Origin: Desulfobulbaceae bacterium | GTDB lineage: Bacteria; Desulfobacterota; Desulfobulbia; Desulfobulbales; SURF-16 | NCBI GenBank assembly: GCA_021160685.1 | Contig: JAGHCC010000047.1 | Span: forward strand, 1 to 10,157 | Direction of reading: 5' to 3' | Length of the DNA: 10,157 nucleotides | Shown here: piece by piece, positions 1 to 4,589 of the stretch | Numbering within the stretch: the stretch's first letter is position 1 | Layout: every line of letters starts with the position of its first letter | Made by a program: the position numbers and the translations under genes | Notes under the pieces: generated by a model | Told to the model about the DNA's origin: nothing | Databases searched by the model: none | The model's input: the letters and a program-made list of their open reading frames with translations, nothing else

Positions 1-782
1 CCATTCTCAGGGGCCTCCTGCTCGCAGGCGGCTTCTGGCTGATGAACGCGTTCCCCGCCTCCTGGTGGTTCATTGTCTGGCTTTTTCTCCTATGCTTCAA
101 GCTCTTTACTCTCTACGTCTCACCCTATGTCATTGAGCCCCTGTTTAACAAATTTACGCCCATTGAGGATAAAAAGCTGGAGAAGAAGATCAAAGATTTA
201 ATGGAAAAGGCGGGGCTGTCCGTCTCCAGAGTCTTTACCATGGACGGTTCCCGGCGCAGCCGTCACGGCAACGCCTATTTCAGCGGCATCGGCAAGACAA
301 AGAGAATCGTACTCTTTGATACCCTGCTTGAAAACTCCCATGACGACGAAACCCTGGCCATCCTGGCCCATGAAGCCGGCCACTGGAAAAAGAAGCATAT
401 CGTCAAAAAACTGATCGTCATGGAACTCATCTCTTTCGTGGGAATTTATGCTGCCTGGTGGCTGGTCCAGGGAAATCTTCTTGTCGATCTGTTCGGTCTG
501 GACCAGGCAACCCTGTGGAGCAAGCTGCTGCTGGCCGGCTTTCTCGGCTCCCTTCTCGCCTTTCCTTTCAAACCGCTGTCAACCTGGTCTTCCAGACGCC
601 ACGAATGGGAAGCGGATGATTTTGCCGTTCAACTGACCGGGACGCCGAAAGCCCTGGCCCGGGCCCTGATCCGGCTGGGACGGGATAACCTGGCCAATCT
701 CCACCCTCATCCCTGGTACGTTGCCTTTCATTACAGTCATCCGCCGCTTACCCGGCGGGTGGAAAAACTCCTGGGAATGTAA
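1..782 (+). CDS. M48 family (Ste24-like) membrane zinc metalloprotease, 5'-truncated by window edge
   Basis: C-terminal part of an integral-membrane zinc endopeptidase of the M48/Ste24 (CAAX prenyl protease 1) type, which cleaves membrane or lipidated protein substrates. The frame is open to the left edge: codons from base 3 read ILRGLLLAGGFWL before the first in-window ATG at 42. The true start therefore lies upstream and the ATG at 42 is internal. Counting from that ATG, two hydrophobic stretches lie near 8-30 and 125-150, with another near 160-178. The zinc site is visible as HEAGH at 110-114 (two His ligands and the catalytic Glu), followed by HEWEADDFA near 187-195, which supplies the third ligand (probably E190). 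Family members are about 400 aa, so roughly 40% is missing here. The stop is 2 nt before the next gene, which suggests co-transcription. Substrates cannot be read from the sequence. Confidence 0.9.
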   Translation, partial: ILRGLLLAGGFWLMNAFPASWWFIVWLFLLCFKLFTLYVSPYVIEPLFNKFTPIEDKKLEKKIKDLMEKAGLSVSRVFTMDGSRRSRHGNAYFSGIGKTKRIVLFDTLLENSHDDETLAILAHEAGHWKKKHIVKKLIVMELISFVGIYAAWWLVQGNLLVDLFGLDQATLWSKLLLAGFLGSLLAFPFKPLSTWSSRRHEWEADDFAVQLTGTPKALARALIRLGRDNLANLHPHPWYVAFHYSHPPLTRRVEKLLGM

Positions 783-784
783 CC

Positions 785-1444
785 ATGCCGTCACAACCAA
801 CTTGGCGCCAAACCTCGGCTGTTTACCATGACCGGGCTGATGAATATGATCAGTGGTTTGAGGGAAGCCTTCTTTTTGATATTGAGTTGGCCGCCATTAA
901 CGGTCTGGCAACCAAAACATTTGAGCCCCGGCTGGAAATCGGCGTTGGGCCGGGACGTTTTGCCGAGCGACTTGAAATTACTTTCGGTGTTGATCCGGCC
1001 CTGGCGCCACTGCATCTGGCCCGAAAACGCGGGGTTCATGCCTGTCAGGCCGTGGGTGAGAATCTGCCCCTGGGGAACCAGAGCGTGGCAACGGTTTATC
1101 TGCTCCTCACTCTCTGCTTTTTGAATGATCCCTGCCAGGTCTTTGCTGAAATCAATCGCTGTTTACGGGACAAAGGCCACCTGATCCTGGGAATGGTGCC
1201 TGGCTCCGGCCCCTGGGGACAGGATCTGAATTTGAAAAAAAAGAAAGATCATCCTTTTTATCGATATGCCCGCTTTTACGAAATTGATGAAGTTCAGAAA
1301 TGGCTGGCCGAGGCAGGACTGAAAACCGTGGAGATCCGTTCCAGCCTGTATCAGCCTCCAAACAAGGTCAGAACAGTGGAATTATCCCGCCAAGGAGTTG
1401 AAAAGGGCGCCGGATTTGTTGTGCTGGCGGCACAAAAAGAATAA
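785..1444 (+). CDS. class I SAM-dependent methyltransferase (Methyltransf_11/UbiE-like)
   Basis: A soluble 219-aa protein with a Rossmann-fold methyltransferase core. Motif I is LEIGVGPGRFAERL (residues 50-63), the glycine-rich SAM-binding loop. FGVDPA (68-73) ends the second strand with the acidic residue (D70) that usually contacts the SAM ribose. GENLPLGNQSVATVYLL (91-107) matches the motif II/III region, and a GHLILGMVPG strand lies at 131-140. The C-terminal third (145-190) is variable in such enzymes and normally defines the acceptor. The substrate is not identifiable. The start is 2 nt after the M48 stop with only a weak GGGAA upstream, so translation is probably coupled to the protease gene. 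Nothing else in the neighbourhood points to a pathway. Confidence 0.85.
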   Translation: MPSQPTWRQTSAVYHDRADEYDQWFEGSLLFDIELAAINGLATKTFEPRLEIGVGPGRFAERLEITFGVDPALAPLHLARKRGVHACQAVGENLPLGNQSVATVYLLLTLCFLNDPCQVFAEINRCLRDKGHLILGMVPGSGPWGQDLNLKKKKDHPFYRYARFYEIDEVQKWLAEAGLKTVEIRSSLYQPPNKVRTVELSRQGVEKGAGFVVLAAQKE

Positions 1445-1468
1445 CAAAAAAATGGATGAAAATCGTGC

Positions 1469-1696
1469 TTATTGCCTGTCAAGCCAGGAACGACGTTCCT
1501 TGAGAAACTCGTTGGTCAAAAATGCCGCTCCTGCTACAATAAATGCGGTGGTGGCCACTGCCGGCACCCAGGACAGACTGTTTCTTCTTCTTTTTTCGAC
1601 ATGCTCAAATGGCGGCAAATCGCGTTTACAAAAACGGCAAACCAAGGCGTTGCTGTAAATTTCTTCTTTACAAAATGGGCATCTTCGATATTCCAT
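1469..1696 (-). CDS. small zinc-ribbon, single-TM protein
   Basis: A 75-aa hypothetical protein, convergent with the methyltransferase. Visible parts are two CxxC knuckles, C6-x2-C9 (CPFC) and C20-x2-C23 (CRFC), forming an N-terminal zinc ribbon. A basic linker EKRRR (34-38) follows, then one hydrophobic helix at about 43-60, then a short charged tail. The basic residues before the helix suggest the ribbon stays in the cytoplasm. Function is unknown. No good ribosome binding site is present: the end of an inserted palindromic element lies only 5 nt upstream of the ATG, and the element's inferred target duplication overlaps the start codon. Before that insertion the gene would have followed the PIN toxin gene by about 19 nt, so it may be a displaced third member of the toxin-antitoxin operon. 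It may be poorly expressed today. Confidence 0.65.
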   Translation of the reverse strand: MEYRRCPFCKEEIYSNALVCRFCKRDLPPFEHVEKRRRNSLSWVPAVATTAFIVAGAAFLTNEFLKERRSWLDRQ

Positions 1697-1701
1697 ATTT
1701 C

Positions 1702-1892
1702 GTAACCATTCACAGGGGTATCGTTTTGTAGCTCCTGCCTGCGGTAGAGCTACCTGTCAACTTCTAGCGTAGAATGATATTGGACGTACATCCAGAGACC
1801 GCTCGTGCTCGCGGGTCAGCGTGAATATATACTGTCAAGCATTTACAATTTGGAGGTTTTAGCTATTTCCCGGCATCAAGCCGAATATTTAC
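1702..1892 (-). mobile_element. IS66-like MITE, copy C (non-coding palindromic element)
   Basis: A 191-bp non-coding element bounded by GTAACCATTC on the left and GAATATTTAC on the right (imperfect inverted ends, both with GTAA termini). In register, the flanking 8-mers are CATATTTC (1694-1701) and TATATTTG (1893-1900), 6/8 identical, as expected for an old 8-bp target duplication. Read on the minus strand it starts GTAAATATTCGGCTTGAT and carries a second GTAAAT 46 bp inside, as in the other two copies. Smaller stems are visible, for example GTAGCTC (1728-1734) with GAGCTAC (1747-1753). It has no transposase, so it would depend on a helper. GTAA ends plus an 8-bp duplication are typical of the IS66 family; the assignment is inferred. 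Boundaries are less certain than for copies A and B. Confidence 0.55.
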
Positions 1893-1939
1893 TATATTTG
1901 TTATCTTTTTTCTTTTAAATTGTAAATATTCGGCTTGAT
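1875..1939. repeat. perfect 18-bp inverted repeat at the junction of two head-to-head elements
   Basis: ATCAAGCCGAATATTTAC at 1875-1892 is exactly reverse-complementary to 1922-1939, with a 29-nt AT-rich spacer. The symmetry continues without indels: 1841-1860 pairs with 1954-1973 at 17 of 20 positions, about the same centre. The whole makes a palindrome of about 133 bp. It arises because copies C and B present the same end to each other. Confidence 0.85.
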
Positions 1940-2109
1940 AATAAATTATTGCAAAAACCACCGAAATGTAAATTTTGGATAACAGCAAAGCGGTGTCAGA
2001 CCCATATTTGGACGATCAGGTCTGCGAGCGATATTGATTCATATGCGAGTAGGCCTGATCGTTCAAAGAGGTAAGCGAAGACTCCGTGGGGTGCTAGCCG
2101 AATATTTAC
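1922..2109 (+). mobile_element. IS66-like MITE, copy B (non-coding palindromic element)
   Basis: A 188-bp non-coding element with perfect 14-bp terminal inverted repeats, GTAAATATTCGGCT (1922-1935) and AGCCGAATATTTAC (2096-2109). It is immediately flanked by a perfect 8-bp direct repeat TTTAAATT (1914-1921 and 2110-2117), read as a target duplication. The centre holds a strong hairpin: 2007-2023 pairs with 2051-2067, 17 positions with no mismatch beyond two G-U type pairs. The segment ATGCGAGTAGGCC (about 2043-2055) resembles ATGCGAGAAGGCC in copy A (about 4534-4546), and the left 55 bp aligns with the left end of copy A, including AAAACCCACCG/AAAAACCACCG. The right end lies 1 nt from the stop of the PIN toxin gene. 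There is no coding capacity. Confidence 0.65.
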
Positions 2110-2110
2110 T

Positions 2111-2515
2111 TTAAATTTGATAATTGTCCAGGAAGTCTCGTGGCTTGAGCACTTTGATTTTTTGATACCCGGAAATTTTCAATAAATGCTTATCTCCACT
2201 CACAATGATTTTGCTTTTGCCGGCAAGTGCGCAGGATATAAACATATTGTCATCCGGATCCTCGCAAACAGTGACTTCTAATCCAGAGGTGTCAACGATC
2301 TCTGCATAAATTGTGAATAACTCAAGAATTTGCTCAATATCAATTTCAGGGAATTTTTTCGATAGCTCTTCTGCAACTCGTTGATATTCTATCAGGATAT
2401 CTTCTGATACTACAATTTGAATTTTGTCTTCTTGCCATGCTTTAAGAATCTGAGAGGGAGGCCCAGAGAAAAAAATACCAGATATCAAAACATTTGTATC
2501 CAGAACAATTCTCAT
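2111..2515 (-). CDS. PIN-domain toxin of a toxin-antitoxin pair (TIGR00305/COG1569-type)
   Basis: A 134-aa protein that fits the 'putative toxin-antitoxin system toxin component, PIN family'. PIN proteins are Mg2+-dependent RNases. The conserved acidic residues are present: D6 in VLDTNVLISG, E43 in the first helix region (SEDILIEY), the cluster CEDPDDNMF (84-92) and D108 in VSGDKHLL. The fold therefore looks intact and active. Length is normal for the family. The ATG overlaps the antitoxin stop as ATGA (2512-2515), indicating translational coupling and the usual antitoxin-first order. The stop codon is embedded in the 8-bp direct repeat that flanks MITE copy B, so the element entered exactly at the gene's 3' end without damaging it. 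The RNA target is unknown. Confidence 0.88.
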   Translation of the reverse strand: MRIVLDTNVLISGIFFSGPPSQILKAWQEDKIQIVVSEDILIEYQRVAEELSKKFPEIDIEQILELFTIYAEIVDTSGLEVTVCEDPDDNMFISCALAGKSKIIVSGDKHLLKISGYQKIKVLKPRDFLDNYQI

Positions 2516-2775
2516 TTTTTAGCTCGTACCTTTGCTATGGCATTTGCAATATCATTTTTTTTAAGCCCGACATTTTTTGCTGATTTACGTGCTTTTGCAA
2601 TAAGTCCGTCGAATTCTTCGATCGTTGGTGGCGAGATATTTTTGAGTATTACAATATCTTTATCACCAAGGACGACAAATTGAGCTCCGGTCTTTAGATG
2701 CAATTTATTCCTTATGCTCTCCGGGATAACCACTTGACCCTTAGAAGACAATTTTGTTGTAGCGACACCAGCCAT
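2512..2775 (-). CDS. AbrB/MazE/SpoVT-family antitoxin
   Basis: An 87-aa DNA-binding antitoxin. Residues 5-47 carry the swapped-hairpin AbrB signature: TTKLSSKGQVVIPESIRNKL, then a G-x-x-F-V-V-L strand and DKDIVILK. The C-terminal part (about 50-87) is predicted helical and basic, the usual toxin-binding region. It should neutralise the PIN protein encoded immediately downstream and repress its own promoter. The start is well supported: CTCCTTT (2783-2789) is the reverse complement of AAAGGAG, 7 nt from the ATG. Upstream lie a good sigma70-like promoter candidate and a 14-bp palindrome. The gene pair is noticeably more AT-rich than the flanking housekeeping genes, consistent with horizontal acquisition. 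Confidence 0.88.
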   Translation of the reverse strand: MAGVATTKLSSKGQVVIPESIRNKLHLKTGAQFVVLGDKDIVILKNISPPTIEEFDGLIAKARKSAKNVGLKKNDIANAIAKVRAKK

Positions 2776-2797
2776 GATTTTACTCCTTTAAGTATTT

Positions 2798-2811
2798 TCT
2801 TACTGGTAAGA
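2798..2811. promoter_or_regulatory. palindromic operator candidate for the AbrB-type antitoxin
   Basis: TCTTAC-TG-GTAAGA is a perfect 6+6 bp palindrome with a 2-bp centre. It sits immediately downstream of, and shares one base with, the proposed -10 box, so a bound dimer would cover the transcription start. AbrB/MazE antitoxins normally autoregulate through such short palindromes. Binding is inferred. Confidence 0.45.
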
Positions 2812-2839
2812 TTTTACATTATTGTTTCCTTATTTACAA
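2811..2839 (-). promoter_or_regulatory. candidate promoter of the toxin-antitoxin operon
   Basis: On the minus strand TTGTAA (2839-2834; -35, 4/6 to consensus) is followed after exactly 17 nt by TAAAAT (2816-2811; -10, 5/6). This places the start of transcription about 30 nt before the antitoxin ATG and ahead of its strong ribosome binding site. It is inferred from consensus matching only. Confidence 0.5.
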
Positions 2840-2887
2840 GTGGTGGGCTCACAAAATAACTACAAAAATAAGGAGCCGGACTTATTC

Positions 2888-3577
2888 ATGCCGGTCTTTC
2901 AACTTTCTCATCATCTTGTTTTCCCGCCCGCCGGCCTGTCCAGGCCTGACGGACTGTTGGCCGTGGGCGGTGATCTCTCCGAAGCCCGTATTCTGCTGGC
3001 TTACCAGGCGGGCATTTTCCCCTGGTATTCCGAAGGCGATCCGATTCTGTGGTGGGCTCCGGATCCCAGACTTATTCTCATACTTGATGATTTTCATATT
3101 TCCAGGCGTCTTGGCCGTGAAATTCGCAAAAAAACATTCCGCGTCACCTTTGATCATTGCTTTGACAAAGTGATTGAGGCCTGCGCAACGATTCGACCGG
3201 AGACCTGGATTGTGCCGGAAATGGTTGAGGCTTACTCCCACCTTCATGACCAGGGGTATGCCCATTCGGTTGAATGCTGGCTCGACGACAGACTGGTCGG
3301 CGGCCTGTACGGTGTCTCCCTTGGCGGAGTCTTCTTTGGCGAATCCATGTTCTGCCGGGTCTCAAACAGTTCGAAGATCGCCATTGCCGCGCTCGTTGAA
3401 AGATTGAAGGAATGGAATTTTGATTTTATCGACTGCCAGATGAAAACAGATCATTTACTCAGGATGGGAGCCAGGGAAATTCCGGGGGCTGTCTTTTACG
3501 AATTGCTCAGCGCCAGCACTCAGCGTCCAACTCGCCTGGGAAACTGGTCCGACGCGCCGGATCAGCCTCCATCCTGA
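2888..3577 (+). CDS. aat: leucyl/phenylalanyl-tRNA--protein transferase
   Basis: A cytoplasmic aminoacyl-transferase that adds Leu or Phe from aminoacyl-tRNA to proteins with N-terminal Arg or Lys, making them N-degrons for ClpS/ClpAP. Family blocks appear in order: VFPPAGLSRPDGLLAVGGDL (residues 11-30), GIFPWYSEGDPILWWAPDPR (42-61), GGLYGVSLGGVFFGESMF (138-155), and FIDCQMKTDHLLRMGAREIP (180-199). I chose the ATG at 2888 rather than 2822. It gives 229 aa, close to the usual ~230, begins MPVFQLSHHLVFPP as in homologues, and has AGGAG at 2871-2875 upstream (12-nt spacing, slightly long). The 22 residues before it look non-coding. The usual clp neighbours are absent. It converges on the hyf operon, with 77 nt between the stop codons. 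Confidence 0.95.
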   Translation: MPVFQLSHHLVFPPAGLSRPDGLLAVGGDLSEARILLAYQAGIFPWYSEGDPILWWAPDPRLILILDDFHISRRLGREIRKKTFRVTFDHCFDKVIEACATIRPETWIVPEMVEAYSHLHDQGYAHSVECWLDDRLVGGLYGVSLGGVFFGESMFCRVSNSSKIAIAALVERLKEWNFDFIDCQMKTDHLLRMGAREIPGAVFYELLSASTQRPTRLGNWSDAPDQPPS

Positions 3578-3654
3578 CCTCATCCCAAAATCAGATTTTC
3601 TCCAGAAAAGATTTATTTATTTTCAACTATGAAGAAATGTCGAGTACGGGGAAA

Positions 3655-4398
3655 TTATTTAAAAAATTTCAGCAGGGCATGCAGCGTTGTCATGGGATGA
3701 GGGGGACAACCGGGAATATAAAGATCGACAGGTATCAGACTGTTCAGATCGCCGACGATATCTTTACTCCCCCAAAATGGGCCTCCGGAGATGGGACAGC
3801 AGCCGCTGGCGATAACAACCTTGGGCGCTGGAACCGCTTCATAGGTCGAAAGCACAGCCGCCTTCATATTGTTGGAAATCGGTCCGGTAACGTGGATACC
3901 GTCCGCATGACGTGGGGAAGCCACAAAATCAATACCAAAACGTTGCAGGTCAAAAAAAGGTGTGCCCAGAACGTTGGTATCCGCCTCACAGGAGTTACAT
4001 CCTCCAGCGGAGATCTGCCTGAGTTGCAAAGACCGGCCAAAGAGACTCTTAAAATGCTGTTTGGAGTGTTCAGCCAGGTCTGGTAAAGATCCGCTGGTCA
4101 ACAGGGCTTCCCTGTCGGCAGTACCAAGTTCGAAGTTATTAGTAAAGGTAACGAATTTTCCCTGAGACTGGATCTCACACTGGCCACAGAAGGTACAGCG
4201 ACCAAGGTCAATGACCATCTTTTCGGCATCAATGGCCTGCTGCGGACAGGCCTCTGCACATTGCCGGGCAAGTTCTTTATCGCAGTCCTGGTGGACGATG
4301 GGTAACCCACGGTAACGGGAATAAAGACTGATCGATTCTTTGGGATATTTAGTGGTTCTGTATCCCTGTTCCAGTCTATTCTGTATAACTTTTAACAT
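3655..4398 (-). CDS. hyfI: HyfI/NuoB-type small subunit with N-terminal ferredoxin-like domain (Ehr complex)
   Basis: A 247-aa peripheral electron-transfer subunit of the membrane complex encoded upstream. The C-terminal half (about 125-247) is NuoB/HycG-like. Cys ligands for the proximal [4Fe-4S] cluster are C134 and C137 (GGCNSCE), C200 or C201 (SGCCPISGG) and C231 (IPGCPPHP). The N-terminal 80 residues resemble the HyfH/NuoI ferredoxin: C68-x2-C71-x2-C74 plus C51-Pro complete one [4Fe-4S] site. The other site is degenerate, with only C39 and C47 left and no fourth Cys after C74. In E. coli these are separate genes (hyfH and hyfI); no separate hyfH is present here. The start has AAAGG 9 nt upstream. 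The gene is the last of the operon and is separated from hyfG by an inserted palindromic element. No clear terminator follows. Confidence 0.88.
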   Translation of the reverse strand: MLKVIQNRLEQGYRTTKYPKESISLYSRYRGLPIVHQDCDKELARQCAEACPQQAIDAEKMVIDLGRCTFCGQCEIQSQGKFVTFTNNFELGTADREALLTSGSLPDLAEHSKQHFKSLFGRSLQLRQISAGGCNSCEADTNVLGTPFFDLQRFGIDFVASPRHADGIHVTGPISNNMKAAVLSTYEAVPAPKVVIASGCCPISGGPFWGSKDIVGDLNSLIPVDLYIPGCPPHPMTTLHALLKFFK

Positions 4399-4429
4399 GT
4401 ACGTAAACCTTTAAATGTATCCTGTTTTT

Positions 4430-4582
4430 GTAACCGTTCACCGGGGGCTGTAAGTTTACAAAACCCACCGTCTTGTAAACATTTACCAGTGCCTTAGATT
4501 CGTTCGTTTGGGCTTTTGAACTATAGCCCCTCTATGCGAGAAGGCCCAAAGGGACGAAGATGAGGTGCTGGTGAACGTTTAC
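4430..4582. mobile_element. IS66-like MITE, copy A, inside the hyf operon
   Basis: A 153-bp non-coding element filling most of the 191-nt hyfG-hyfI gap. The ends are GTAACCGTTCACCGG (4430-4444) and CTGGTGAACGTTTAC (4568-4582), inverted repeats identical at 13/15. The flanking 8-mers are CTGTTTTT (4422-4429) and CTATTTTT (4583-4590), 7/8 identical, read as a target duplication; the right copy touches the hyfG stop codon. From a second internal GTAAAC at 4475, the arm 4475-4513 folds back on 4544-4582 over 39 positions without indels (about 9 mismatches, several G-U compatible). The innermost 15 bp (4499-4513 with 4544-4558) has one mismatch. The operon transcript would carry this long hairpin between the two cistrons. 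No transposase is present. Confidence 0.65.
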
Positions 4583-4589
4583 CTATTTT

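Noticed and set aside
1486..1500. Palindrome AGGAACG-A-CGTTCCT as terminator of the methyltransferase
   Set aside because: There is no T-tract, and it lies inside the coding end of the zinc-ribbon gene.
1702..2109. Paired repeats as a CRISPR array
   Set aside because: There are only two elements in opposite orientation, with 188-191 bp units and no regular short repeat-spacer pattern.
2822..2887. Upstream ATG at 2822 as start of aat
   Set aside because: It adds 22 residues without family similarity; the ATG at 2888 has AGGAG upstream and gives the normal length and N-terminus.
3578..3654. Bidirectional terminator between aat and hyfI
   Set aside because: Only a short AAAATC-A-GATTTT symmetry is present, with no GC-rich stem; not enough to call.
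3637..4086. 149-codon open frame on the + strand
   Set aside because: It lies wholly antisense to hyfI, whose cysteine motifs are clearly conserved, and the predicted protein shows no family features.
4475..4582. Hairpin of copy A as an intrinsic terminator
   Set aside because: On the transcribed strand it is followed by a mixed sequence rather than a clear U-tract, and its arms are part of an element with inverted ends and a flanking duplication.
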